Shown one piece after another: positions 44,235 to 52,870 of a stretch of 64,000 nucleotides of DNA. Where the stretch lies: assembly GCF_001544915.2 (NCBI RefSeq), contig NZ_FCOE02000017.1:97565-161564 (forward strand). Direction: 5' to 3'. The DNA is from Caballeronia pedi (GTDB lineage Bacteria > Pseudomonadota > Gammaproteobacteria > Burkholderiales > Burkholderiaceae). A program made the translations under genes and the position numbers. Within the stretch, counting starts at the first letter, position 1. Every line of letters begins with the position of its first letter. The notes beneath the pieces were generated by a model that searched no databases, was not told the DNA's origin, and saw only the letters and a list, made by a program, of their open reading frames with translations.

Positions 44235-45485
44235 CTAGTGTTTGGATTGAAACGTGAAGTGCATGCAGATCAGGCTGACGGCGGTCGCGCCGAACATCAG
44301 CATGAAACAGGTGGTGCGCACGCCCGTGAGATCGACGAGCAGACCGAAGAGAATGGGCAGCAGGAAACCCGCGAGACCGCCCGCAAGGCCGACCACGCCC
44401 GATACCGCGCCGATGTTCGCGGAGAATTCATCGGAGACGAACTTGAAGACGGACGCCTTGCCGACCGCCATCGCGACGCCGACGACGAACATCAGCACCG
44501 TATAGGCGATCGGTCCCATCTCGATGTGAAACGTGCGCGGGCCGTCCTTCGCGTGAACCACGAAATCCGTGACCGGATAACTCAGCACGAAAAAGCACGC
44601 GAGCGCGAGCCACATGACGATCCACGTCGTGCGATATGCGCCGAAGCGGTCGGACATCCAGCCGCCGAGCGCGCGCAGCATGCCGCCAGGCAACGAGAAG
44701 CATGCGGCGAGAAATGCGGCGTGCTCGATGTCGAAGCCGTACTGGTTCACGTAGTACTGCGGCATCCACAATGCGAGGCCGACGTAGCCGCCGAACACGA
44801 CCGAGTAATACTGCGCATAACGCAGCACGCGCCGGTCCCTGAGCACGGCCATCTGCGCGGCGAAGCTCTGCGTCCCGCCGCTGCGATGCGCCGGGTTCGA
44901 CGCCGACACGAGCCAGAACACGAGCGCGGTGACGAGCATCGCGATCGAATAGACCTTCGGCACGATGGTCCAGGTGCCCGCTGCGAGAATCAGCGCGGGC
45001 GCGACGAACTTGGTGAGCGCGGCGCCCGAATTGCCCGCGCCAAAAATGCCCATCGCGAAGCCCTGACGCGATTTCGGGAACCAGCGCGCGACATACGGCG
45101 TGCCCACCGAAAACGACGCCCCCGCGATGCCGACGAACAGGCCGAGCACGAGAAACTGCCACAACTCGGTGGCGTAAGCGACGAGCCAGATCGGCACGAT
45201 CGTGACGGCCATCGTGCAAAAGAACACGATGCGGCCGCCGAAGCGGTCGGTCCAGACGCCGAGCGGCACGCGCAACAGCGAGCCCGTCAGCACGGGCGTC
45301 GCGGCGATCAGGCCGAATTCGGTATCGCTGAGATGCAGTTGCTTCTTGAGGGGAATGCCGAGGATGGCGAAGACCATCCAGATGGCGAAACAGATCGTGA
45401 ATGCGAACGTGCTCGCGCCGAGCACGCGCCAGGCGCGCGTGTCGGTCGATGCGTTCGAAGGGAGGCTTGTGTCGACGACGCTCAT
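44235..45485 (-). CDS. narK1: NarK1, nitrate/nitrite MFS transporter
   Basis: 416 residues, 12 membrane helices of the NNP family: VLTGSLLRVPLGVWTDRFGG, GIAGASFSVGTPYVARWFP and GAGNSGAALTKFVAP. NarK1-type members are often nitrate/H+ symporters working with a NarK2 antiporter; which does what here is inferred from order only. First gene of narK1K2GHJI, with ribosome site AAGGAAAGGA just upstream (minus strand). Confidence 0.92.
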   Translation of the reverse strand: MSVVDTSLPSNASTDTRAWRVLGASTFAFTICFAIWMVFAILGIPLKKQLHLSDTEFGLIAATPVLTGSLLRVPLGVWTDRFGGRIVFFCTMAVTIVPIWLVAYATELWQFLVLGLFVGIAGASFSVGTPYVARWFPKSRQGFAMGIFGAGNSGAALTKFVAPALILAAGTWTIVPKVYSIAMLVTALVFWLVSASNPAHRSGGTQSFAAQMAVLRDRRVLRYAQYYSVVFGGYVGLALWMPQYYVNQYGFDIEHAAFLAACFSLPGGMLRALGGWMSDRFGAYRTTWIVMWLALACFFVLSYPVTDFVVHAKDGPRTFHIEMGPIAYTVLMFVVGVAMAVGKASVFKFVSDEFSANIGAVSGVVGLAGGLAGFLLPILFGLLVDLTGVRTTCFMLMFGATAVSLICMHFTFQSKH

Positions 45486-45509
45486 CGTCCTTTCCTTGTC
45501 GTTGTAGCT

Positions 45510-45524
45510 TTGTCGACAAGAGTA
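45510..45524 (-). promoter_or_regulatory. Candidate regulator site ahead of narK1
   Basis: The 10-bp palindrome TTGTCGACAA (45510-45519) overlaps TACTCTT read on the minus strand (45518-45524), which is one base off the NarL heptamer TACYYMT. Both lie about 25-40 bases upstream of the narK1 start. The palindrome does not match a full FNR box. Weak prediction. Confidence 0.28.
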
Positions 45525-45614
45525 AGGAGCGTCGCGCGAGACGCCTATCCGCCGTGCGGATGCAGCGGCGATGTGTCGCTAGTCATTGCGACGTAGTTCA
45601 GCGGGTGTAGCGCC

Positions 45615-46727
45615 TCAGGCCTTCTGCGAAGCCAGCGCGATGCAGCTCGACGCATCGATCGAAAAGTAAATGGTCTCCCCGACCGGCGTCTTGTGCGATG
45701 GATGCACGCGCGCCAGCACGATCTGTTCGCCGACGCGAATCTGGAAATCGAGCGTTTCGCCGAGAAACACTTTCGCCGCGACGGTGCCGGTGTAGACATT
45801 GCGCGCGCTCACGCCATCGCGCGATTCATGGACCATCACGTTTTCCGGGCGCACGGAGATCACGACTTCATCGCCGGGGCGGCACGCCACCGCGTTCGCC
45901 ACCGCGATCGAACCGATCGACGATTCGATCATCACATTGCCGTCATCGCCTTCGCAATCGCGCACGCGGCCATCGATGAAATTGGTCGTGCCCACGAAGT
46001 CCGCGACGAACTTGCAGTTCGGCAGATCGTAGATCGCGCGCGGCGCGGCTTTCTGCACGATCTGGCCGTCTTTCATCACGGCGATTTCATGCGACAGCGC
46101 GAGCGCTTCTTCCTGATCGTGCGTCACGTAGATGGTCGTGATGCGCAGTTCGCGCTGCATGCGCTTCAGCTCGAAGCGCATCTTGTCGCGCAGCTTGGCA
46201 TCGAGGTTCGAGAGCGGCTCGTCGAGCAGCAGCAGCTTCGGTTCCATCACGAGCGCGCGCGCGAGCGCGAGGCGTTGTTGCTGGCCGCCCGACATGCGCG
46301 TCGCGTCGCGGTCCGCGACATGATCGAGACCGACCGCCGTCAGCACGCGCATCACCTTTGCTTCGATCTCACGCTTCGTGTATTTCTTCTCGCCGACTTC
46401 AAGCGGAAAGCTCGCGTTGCGAAACACGGTCATGTGCGGCCAGATCGCGTACGACTGGAACACCATGCCGAACTTGCGGCGATTCGGCGGCACGAAAGTG
46501 TCGTCGCGCGCGGAGAATACGGTCACGCCGTTCACGGAGATGGAACCATCGACGGGACGCTCCAGCCCGGCAATCGAACGCAATGTCGTCGTCTTGCCGC
46601 AGCCGCTCGGGCCGAGCAGCGTGAAGAGCTTGCCTTCGGGCACGTCGAACGACACGTCGCGGGCCGCGCGCACGCGCACGTTGTTGCCATCGACATATTC
46701 GGTGTTCAGGCCTTGTACGTTCAGCAC
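45615..46727 (-). CDS. ABC transporter ATP-binding protein, Fe3+/2-aminoethylphosphonate type
   Basis: 370 residues from a GTG start with GGAGA upstream. Walker A GPSGCGKTTT, signature MSGGQQQRLALARAL, Walker B LLLLDEPLSNLD and a C-terminal TOBE-like domain (VISVRPENVMVHES) of the CUT/FbpC class. It pairs with the fused permease upstream (23-base gap). Family members import iron, putrescine, sulfate or phosphonates, so substrate cannot be fixed. No binding-protein gene is adjacent. Confidence 0.88.
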   Translation of the reverse strand: MLNVQGLNTEYVDGNNVRVRAARDVSFDVPEGKLFTLLGPSGCGKTTTLRSIAGLERPVDGSISVNGVTVFSARDDTFVPPNRRKFGMVFQSYAIWPHMTVFRNASFPLEVGEKKYTKREIEAKVMRVLTAVGLDHVADRDATRMSGGQQQRLALARALVMEPKLLLLDEPLSNLDAKLRDKMRFELKRMQRELRITTIYVTHDQEEALALSHEIAVMKDGQIVQKAAPRAIYDLPNCKFVADFVGTTNFIDGRVRDCEGDDGNVMIESSIGSIAVANAVACRPGDEVVISVRPENVMVHESRDGVSARNVYTGTVAAKVFLGETLDFQIRVGEQIVLARVHPSHKTPVGETIYFSIDASSCIALASQKA

Positions 46728-46750
46728 TTGCGTCTCCGATGTGTTTCACT

Positions 46751-48493
46751 TCAGGCGTGATTCGCTTTCACGCCGAATTTTCCGCCGATCCATTGCAGCA
46801 GCATGACGAGCGCGAGCAACGCGAGCACGAGCATCACCGAGAGCGCCGAAAGCTCCACGTATTGCCCGTTCTGCCACAGTTCCCAGATCACGATCGACAC
46901 CGTCTCCGAGCCGGGGCTATAGAGCAGGATCGAACTCGACAACTCGCGAATCGACACGATCATCACGTAGATCCAGCCCGCGAGCAGGCCCGGTTTCAGG
47001 AGCGGCAACACGATGCGGAAGAAGGTCGCGCTCCAGCTCGCGCAACTCATCGCGGCGGACTCTTCGAGTTCCTTGTGAATCTGCACCATCGATGTCGTCG
47101 TGTAGCGCATGCCGTACGGCATGAAGCGCGTGATGTACGCGATCAGCAGAATCCACAGCGTGCCGTAAATGCCGATATCGACCTTCAGCGACACGATCAT
47201 GAACGACAGGCCGAGCACGAGCCCCGGAAACACGAGCGGCAGCGATGCGAGGTTGTCGAGCAGCCAGCGCCCCGGCAACTTCGTCTTGACGACGATCCAG
47301 CAGATCACCGCGGACAGCAGCATGACGGCGGTCGCGCAACCGAACGAGAGCAGAAGACTGTTGATGACCGCGTGCCGCAGCGTCGAGAGATGCAGGATGT
47401 AGCCATAAGCATCGAACGAAAGATGATGCAGCGCGGCGAGCGACGGCGTGCGGTAATACTTCTGCAGCGACGACCACAGCAGCACCGCGAACGGCAGCGC
47501 GACGATCAGCAGAAAGTAGACGACGAACACACCGGCCGTCAGATAACGCCATTTGCCGATGTCGACCACGCGCGGACGAAAGCCCTTGCCGCTCATCGTC
47601 GAATACTTGCCGCCGCCCGAGGACACGCGCGATTGCAGATAGAGGCCCACCGAGGTGATGATGAGCAGCAGCATCGAGTAAGAGGAAGCGAGACCGATCT
47701 GACTCGGATACTGCTCGATCGCCTCGTAGATCGACGACGTGAACACTTGCAGCTTGACCGGCAGGCCGATCAGCGCGGGCACTTCGAACGATTCGAGCGC
47801 ACGCACGAAGAGAATCAGCAGCGTCGAGACGATGGCCGGCAACGCGAGCCGCAGCGTGATGCGCCACATCGTGCGCGCGATGCCCGCGCCGCTCATCAGC
47901 GACGATTCCTCCAGTGACGGGTCCATGCCGCGAAAGGCGGCGGACATGAGGAGGAAGGCCATCGTCGAATAGTGCAGGCCGTCGACCCAGATCATGCCGC
48001 CCATGCTGTAGATGTCGAAGACGGGTTTCGTCACACCGAAGAGCGAACCGAGCGCGACGTTGAGCACGCCGATTTTCGGGCTCGCGAGAAAGATCCACGC
48101 GATAGTGAAAAGGATGCTCGGAACGATCAGCGGGACGATGGTGATCGCGTAGAAAAACTTGCGAAAAGGCGTGTTGGTGCGCTCGATGATCCACGCGAGC
48201 ACGGTGCCGATCGCGAACGACACGCAGGCGGCGCCGAACGCGAACTCGAGCGAGTTGAAGAGCGTGCGCAGCGTTTCGGGACTGCCGTACGCGAGCCTGT
48301 AGTTGCCGAAGGTGAAAACGGCGGGGTTATCGGCGACTTGCGGCGTGAAGAAGCTCTGCCAGAAGAGGAACACGAGCGGGATCAGCGCGAGCACACCCGC
48401 GATGACGACCGCGCCGCCGATCACGAGCCACTTCGCATCGAGCCGTGTGGAACGCGACAGGGCCGCCTTCATCGCATCGATTGTCAGTTCCAA
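46751..48493 (-). CDS. ABC transporter permease, two fused transmembrane modules (Fe3+ type)
   Basis: 580 residues, about 12 membrane helices in two homologous halves. Each half carries an EAA-type cytoplasmic loop: EESSLMSGAGIARTMWRITL in the first and EESAAMSCASWSATFFRIVL in the second. This fused form is typical of FbpB-like iron permeases. A second in-frame ATG at 48472 is possible. Divergent from cyoA across about 375 bases; an inverted repeat CTTAG-GTAT-CTAAG lies about 60 bases upstream. Confidence 0.88.
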   Translation of the reverse strand: MELTIDAMKAALSRSTRLDAKWLVIGGAVVIAGVLALIPLVFLFWQSFFTPQVADNPAVFTFGNYRLAYGSPETLRTLFNSLEFAFGAACVSFAIGTVLAWIIERTNTPFRKFFYAITIVPLIVPSILFTIAWIFLASPKIGVLNVALGSLFGVTKPVFDIYSMGGMIWVDGLHYSTMAFLLMSAAFRGMDPSLEESSLMSGAGIARTMWRITLRLALPAIVSTLLILFVRALESFEVPALIGLPVKLQVFTSSIYEAIEQYPSQIGLASSYSMLLLIITSVGLYLQSRVSSGGGKYSTMSGKGFRPRVVDIGKWRYLTAGVFVVYFLLIVALPFAVLLWSSLQKYYRTPSLAALHHLSFDAYGYILHLSTLRHAVINSLLLSFGCATAVMLLSAVICWIVVKTKLPGRWLLDNLASLPLVFPGLVLGLSFMIVSLKVDIGIYGTLWILLIAYITRFMPYGMRYTTTSMVQIHKELEESAAMSCASWSATFFRIVLPLLKPGLLAGWIYVMIVSIRELSSSILLYSPGSETVSIVIWELWQNGQYVELSALSVMLVLALLALVMLLQWIGGKFGVKANHA

Positions 48494-48550
48494 GCGCGGC
48501 TCCCCCTCGAAGTGATCGACTGAGTTTCATCGGATGGAGCCCATCATAAA

Positions 48551-48564
48551 CTTAGGTATCTAAG
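48551..48564. promoter_or_regulatory. Inverted repeat, candidate operator of the ABC importer
   Basis: CTTAG-GTAT-CTAAG, a perfect 5-bp-arm repeat in an AT-rich stretch about 60 bases upstream of the permease start. It does not look like a Fur box. The regulator is unknown. Confidence 0.3.
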
Positions 48565-48737
48565 CAAATAAACCTGCGGAAAATACTGAGCATGCGCTGG
48601 CACGCTGGGCGTTCTGTGCGGCGGAATGAAATTCACCGATAACCACGCTTTTTGACAACTGCGACCTTATCCCTTCGTTGTAGACTCCCGTACTCTCTCC
48701 GGGCGATCCCGGAAGCGCGACACCCTGTCGCATCGGC

Positions 48738-48751
48738 TTGATCTGAAACAA
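48738..48751. promoter_or_regulatory. FNR/ANR-type box upstream of cyoABCD
   Basis: TTGAT-CTGA-AACAA matches the FNR/ANR consensus TTGAT-N4-ATCAA at nine of ten positions. It lies about 120 bases ahead of the cyoA ATG. In other bacteria bo3 oxidase genes are turned down at low oxygen by this regulator class, which fits the aerobic role of the operon. Confidence 0.5.
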
Positions 48752-48868
48752 TTTTCTAAACATTCGCGCCATCGCGAAAAAACGCGCGTGGCATGATCCT
48801 GACGCGGCGCAACGCCGTGCGGTGGCGTTCTTCCCGGGACGCTTCGATCATAGAAACCAGCGAATGCA

Positions 48869-49753
48869 ATGAATGAAAATACCCAACGTTTAGCAGTGCC
48901 ATTGTTATCGGGGTTGATAGCCAGTGTCTGTCTTTCGGGATGCAAGCTGGAGGTGTTGGACTCGAAAGGCGTGATTGGCGCAGCGGAATCTTCGCTGATC
49001 GCCACCGCGACTTACGCCATGCTTCTTGTCGTGGTCCCGGTGATTCTGCTCACCCTGTTTATCGCATGGCGCTATCGGGCGTCCAACAAGAACGCCACCT
49101 ACGCGCCGAAGTGGGCGCACTCCACGGCCATCGAAATCGTGGTCTGGGCCATTCCCGCGATCATCATCCTGTACCTCGGCATCCTGACGTGGAAAACCAC
49201 CCATGAGCTCGATCCGTACAAGCCGCTGGAATCGAACGTCAAGCCGATCAACGTCGAAGTCGTGGCGCTGGACTGGAAGTGGCTGTTCATCTATCCGGAC
49301 CTGGGCGTGGCGTCGGTGAACCAGCTCGCGTTTCCGGTCGGCACGCCGGTGAACTTCCGCATCACGTCGGATTCGGTGATGAATTCGTTCTTCATCCCGC
49401 AACTCGGCAGCCAGATCTACGCGATGGCCGGCATGCAGACGAAGCTGCACCTGCTCGCCGATCACGCGGGCGACTACGCGGGCATCTCGGCGAACTACAG
49501 CGGCAAAGGCTTCTCCGACATGAAGTTCCGCGCGCTGGCGATGTCCGACGCCGACTTCGACGCGTGGATCAAGAAGGTCAAGACCGCGCCCGAGAACCTG
49601 AGCATGGACGTCTACGCGGGCGTCGCACGCCCGAGCGAAAAAGTCGCGGTGCGCTACTTCTCGACCGTCGATCCGAAACTCTTCAGCAACATCGTCGCGA
49701 AGTACAACTACGGCAACTCGGTCGTAGGCGCAAATTGTGTAACAAAGGGGTAA
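48869..49753 (+). CDS. cyoA: CyoA, cytochrome bo3 quinol oxidase subunit II
   Basis: 294 residues. A lipoprotein signal with lipobox LSGC (Cys25) is followed by two membrane helices (YAMLLVVVPVILLTLFIAW; IEIVVWAIPAIIILYLGIL) and a cupredoxin domain (VVALDWKWLFIYPD, DSVMNSFFIPQLGSQIYAM) that lacks the CuA Cys/His ligands, marking a quinol rather than cytochrome c oxidase. Followed by cyoB after 3 bases. Confidence 0.96.
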   Translation: MNENTQRLAVPLLSGLIASVCLSGCKLEVLDSKGVIGAAESSLIATATYAMLLVVVPVILLTLFIAWRYRASNKNATYAPKWAHSTAIEIVVWAIPAIIILYLGILTWKTTHELDPYKPLESNVKPINVEVVALDWKWLFIYPDLGVASVNQLAFPVGTPVNFRITSDSVMNSFFIPQLGSQIYAMAGMQTKLHLLADHAGDYAGISANYSGKGFSDMKFRALAMSDADFDAWIKKVKTAPENLSMDVYAGVARPSEKVAVRYFSTVDPKLFSNIVAKYNYGNSVVGANCVTKG

Positions 49754-49756
49754 GCC

Positions 49757-51766
49757 ATGTTCGGCAAATTAACGCTTGAGGCGATCCCGTACCACGAGCC
49801 CATCATCATGGGGGCGACCGTCTTCATGGCGATCCTCGCGCTCGGTACGGTCGCCCTTCTCACCAAACTCGGAAAATGGGGCTGGCTCTGGCGCGAGTAT
49901 CTGACTTCGGTCGATCACAAGCGCATCGGCGTCATGTATCTGGTCGTCGCCGGGCTGATGCTCGTGCGCGGCTTCGCCGACGCCGTCATGATGCGCGCGC
50001 AGCAAGCCATCGCAATGGATTCGCCGGGCTATCTGCCGCCGCATCACTTCGACCAGGTTTTCTCGGCGCACGGCACCATCATGATCTTCTTCATGGCCAT
50101 GGCGCTGCTGGTCGCGTTCTTCAACCTCGTCGTGCCCCTGCAGATCGGCGCGCGTGACGTGGCGTTCCCGTTCATCAACTCGCTCTCGTTCTGGATGACG
50201 GCCGTAGCCGCCATTCTGATCAACCTGTCGCTGTTCATCGGCGAGTTCTCGTCGACGGGCTGGCTCGCGTATCCGCCGCTGTCGGAGACGCAGTTCAATC
50301 CGGGCGTCGGCGTCGACTACTACATCTGGGCGTTGCAGTTGTCCGGTGTCGGTACGTTGCTGACGGCGGTGAACTTCTTCGTGACGATCGTGAAGATGCG
50401 CGCGCCCGGCATGACGTGGATGAAAATGCCCGTTTTCACGTGGACGGCGTTCTGCTCGAACGTGCTGATCATGGCGACGTTCCCGATCCTGACCGTGGCG
50501 CTCGCGCTGCTGGCGCTGGACCGCTACATGGGCATGCACTTCTTCACGAACGACGGCGGCGGCAACCCGATGGTCTACCTGAACCTGATCTGGGCCTGGG
50601 GTCACCCCGAGGTCTACATCCTGGTTCTGCCCGCCTTCGGCATCTACTCGGAAGTGATCGCGACGTTCTCGAAGAAGCCGCTGTTCGGCTATCGCATGAT
50701 GGTGTATGCGACGTGCTGCATCATGGTGCTGTCGTTCCTCGTGTGGCTGCACCACTTCTTCACGATGGGTTCGGGTGCGAACGTCAACGCCTTCTTCGGC
50801 ATTATGACGATGATCATCTCGATCCCCACCGGCGTGAAGATCTTCAACTGGCTCTTCACGATGTACCGCGGCCGCGTGCAGTTCACCACGCCCGTTCTGT
50901 GGACCATCGGCTTCGTCATCACCTTCACGCTCGGCGGCATGACCGGCGTGATGCTGGCGATTCCGGGCGCGGACTTCGTGCTGCACAACTCGCTGTTCCT
51001 GATCGCCCACTTCCACAACGCGATCATCGGCGGCGTGGTGTTCGGCTACTTCGCGGGCGTGCAGTACTGGTGGCCGAAGGTGTTCGGCTTCAAGCTCGAC
51101 GAAAAACTCGGCCGCAACGCGTTCGTCTGCTGGTTCGTGGGCTTCTTCGTCGCGTTCGTGCCGATCTACATCCTCGGCTTCATGGGCGCGACGCGCCGTC
51201 TGAATCACTACGACAACCCGGCATGGCAGCCGTACTTCATCGTTGCGGCTGTCGGCGTGGCGATCATCGCGGTGGGCGTCGTGTTCCAGGTCGCGCAGAT
51301 CGTGGTGAGTATCATCCGCCGCAATCAGCCTGCGTATCGCGACGTCACGGGCGATCCGTGGAACGCCCGCACGCTCGAATGGACGATGAGCTCGCCGCCG
51401 CCCGTCTACAACTTCGCGAATCTCCCGGCTGTGCGCGAACTTGACGACTTCGCCGATGCCAAGGAACACGGCCGTATCGATGCGCGTCCGTTCGGCGACA
51501 TCCACATGCCGTCGAATACGAGTGCGGGACTGGTGATCGGTCTGTTCGCGCTGGCGTTCGGTTTCGCCGCGATCTGGCACATCTGGTGGCTGGCTATCGT
51601 GGGTCTCGTCGGCATCGCCGCGACGGTGATCGGCTACAGCTTCCGTGAGAATGCCGGCTTCATCATCCCGGCCGCGACCGTGAAGGCGACCGAAGAGCGC
51701 AATCGCCCGCCGAAGGCGCCCGCGAAGGCTGGCGCCGCGCGCGAACCCGAACTGGAGGCAATGTAA
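49757..51766 (+). CDS. cyoB: CyoB, cytochrome bo3 quinol oxidase subunit I
   Basis: 669 residues, about 15 membrane helices. HPEVYILVLP and WLHHFFTMG carry the CuB ligands and the His-Tyr crosslink; HGTIMIFFMAM and FHNAIIGGVVFGYFAG carry heme ligands. It is the proton-pumping catalytic subunit with hemes b and o3. The acidic, Pro/Ala-rich C-terminal tail is normal. Its stop overlaps the cyoC start (TAATG). Confidence 0.98.
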   Translation: MFGKLTLEAIPYHEPIIMGATVFMAILALGTVALLTKLGKWGWLWREYLTSVDHKRIGVMYLVVAGLMLVRGFADAVMMRAQQAIAMDSPGYLPPHHFDQVFSAHGTIMIFFMAMALLVAFFNLVVPLQIGARDVAFPFINSLSFWMTAVAAILINLSLFIGEFSSTGWLAYPPLSETQFNPGVGVDYYIWALQLSGVGTLLTAVNFFVTIVKMRAPGMTWMKMPVFTWTAFCSNVLIMATFPILTVALALLALDRYMGMHFFTNDGGGNPMVYLNLIWAWGHPEVYILVLPAFGIYSEVIATFSKKPLFGYRMMVYATCCIMVLSFLVWLHHFFTMGSGANVNAFFGIMTMIISIPTGVKIFNWLFTMYRGRVQFTTPVLWTIGFVITFTLGGMTGVMLAIPGADFVLHNSLFLIAHFHNAIIGGVVFGYFAGVQYWWPKVFGFKLDEKLGRNAFVCWFVGFFVAFVPIYILGFMGATRRLNHYDNPAWQPYFIVAAVGVAIIAVGVVFQVAQIVVSIIRRNQPAYRDVTGDPWNARTLEWTMSSPPPVYNFANLPAVRELDDFADAKEHGRIDARPFGDIHMPSNTSAGLVIGLFALAFGFAAIWHIWWLAIVGLVGIAATVIGYSFRENAGFIIPAATVKATEERNRPPKAPAKAGAAREPELEAM

Positions 51767-52368
51767 TGTCGCAATCGACACTGTCCGCGCAACACGCGCA
51801 CGAGCATGAACACCAGCCGCACTCGGTGTTCGGCTTCTGGGCCTACCTGATGACCGACTGCGTGCTGTTCGCGTCGCTCTTCGCCACCTTCGCGATGTTC
51901 GCGATGCAAACGGCAGGCGGCCCGACGGCCAAGGATCTGTTCAACCTGACGGACGTCGCGTACGAAACGGCGCTGCTGCTCACGAGCAGCCTGACCTTCG
52001 GTCTCGCGATGATCTCCGCGACGCGCCGCAAGTCGGGCGCGGTGCTCGCCTGGCTGCTCGTCACGGCGGCGCTCGGCGCGGGCTTCCTGTGGCTGGAGGT
52101 GCATGAGTTCGCGCATCTCATCGCGGAAGGCGCGGGTCCGCAACGCAGCGCGTTCTGGTCGGCGTTCTTCACGCTGGTCGGCACGCACGGCCTGCACGTC
52201 ACCATCGGTCTGATCTGGCTGGCCGTGCTCGTCGTGCAGATCGTACGCAAGCCGCAGATGAGCGAGCGCGATCTGCGCCGCCTCGCGTGCCTGAGCCTCT
52301 TCTGGCACTTCCTGGACATCGTCTGGATTTGCGTGTTTTCCTTCGTCTATCTTGGGAGCGTGGTCTGA
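51766..52368 (+). CDS. cyoC: CyoC, cytochrome bo3 quinol oxidase subunit III
   Basis: 200 residues with five membrane helices: FGFWAYLMTDCVLFASLFATF near the start, then a His-rich last loop (GTHGLHVTIGLIWL) and SLFWHFLDIVWICVFSFVYL at the end, all typical of heme-copper oxidase subunit III of the bo3 type. Stabilises subunit I. Overlaps cyoB by one base and cyoD by one base. Confidence 0.97.
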   Translation: MSQSTLSAQHAHEHEHQPHSVFGFWAYLMTDCVLFASLFATFAMFAMQTAGGPTAKDLFNLTDVAYETALLLTSSLTFGLAMISATRRKSGAVLAWLLVTAALGAGFLWLEVHEFAHLIAEGAGPQRSAFWSAFFTLVGTHGLHVTIGLIWLAVLVVQIVRKPQMSERDLRRLACLSLFWHFLDIVWICVFSFVYLGSVV

Positions 52369-52700
52369 TGGCACATACGCATACCGACTCAAGCGATTTC
52401 CCGCACGTCACCGTGCGCGGTTATCTCATCGGCTTCGTGCTGGCTGTCGTGCTGACCGTGGCTTCGTTCTGGGCCGCGACCTCGGGCGCGTTCCGGGGCG
52501 AAGGCGCGATCGTCGCGCTCGCGGTGCTGGCCGCGGTGCAGGTCATCGTGCATGTGGTGTTCTTCCTGCACGTGAACGCGTCGAAGGGACAGCGCTGGCA
52601 CGCGATGTCGTTCGCTTACACCATACTCATGTCGTTGATTCTGATCGTCGGCACGGTGTGGGTGATGCATAACGTGCACATGCTGATGATGGCGCGATAA
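52368..52700 (+). CDS. cyoD: CyoD, cytochrome bo3 quinol oxidase subunit IV
   Basis: 110 residues from the ATG at 52368. Three membrane helices (GYLIGFVLAVVLTVASFWA; IVALAVLAAVQVIVHVVFFL; FAYTILMSLILIVGTVWVM). It helps assembly of CyoB. Last gene; no cyoE (heme O synthase) follows, and a terminator lies 26 bases beyond. Confidence 0.95.
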   Translation: MAHTHTDSSDFPHVTVRGYLIGFVLAVVLTVASFWAATSGAFRGEGAIVALAVLAAVQVIVHVVFFLHVNASKGQRWHAMSFAYTILMSLILIVGTVWVMHNVHMLMMAR

Positions 52701-52725
52701 ACCGTTCGGATTCTTCGAGCGATCG

Positions 52726-52758
52726 AAAAGCGGCCCCGTTACACGGGCCGCTTTTTTT
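52726..52758 (+). terminator. Rho-independent terminator of cyoABCD
   Basis: AAAGCGGCCC and GGGCCGCTTT form a GC-rich stem around a short loop (CGTTACAC region), directly followed by a run of seven T. Textbook form and position after cyoD. Confidence 0.9.
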
Positions 52759-52793
52759 CGTCCCTGCACGAATTCGGCGTCCGATGAAGAATC

Positions 52794-52823
52794 TTGACAA
52801 TTCTCGCGACGAGGAAGAATATT
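52794..52823 (+). promoter_or_regulatory. Promoter of the cupin-MFS-SDR-IclR operon
   Basis: Perfect -35 TTGACA (52794-52799) and -10 AATATT (52818-52823, four of six) with an 18-base spacer, about 45 bases before the first ATG. Confidence 0.55.
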
Positions 52824-52861
52824 TGTCCATAATTTGATTCATTCATCCACAATATGGACAA
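52823..52861. promoter_or_regulatory. 9-bp perfect inverted repeat, candidate IclR operator
   Basis: TTGTCCATA (52823-52831) and TATGGACAA (52853-52861) are exact inverses, 21 bases apart. The left arm touches the -10, the right arm covers the ribosome site AAGGAG of the first gene. Binding here would block transcription start. The operon's own IclR-family gene is the obvious candidate. Confidence 0.55.
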
Positions 52862-52870
52862 GGAGACGCA

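Larger units (their letters stand above)
48494..48868. other. Divergent intergenic region between iron-type permease and cyoA
   Basis: 375 bases, AT-rich in places. It holds an inverted repeat (48551-48564) near the permease and an FNR-like box (48738-48751) nearer cyoA, plus a strong -35-like TTGACA (near 48650) for which I could not find a well-spaced -10. Confidence 0.55.
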
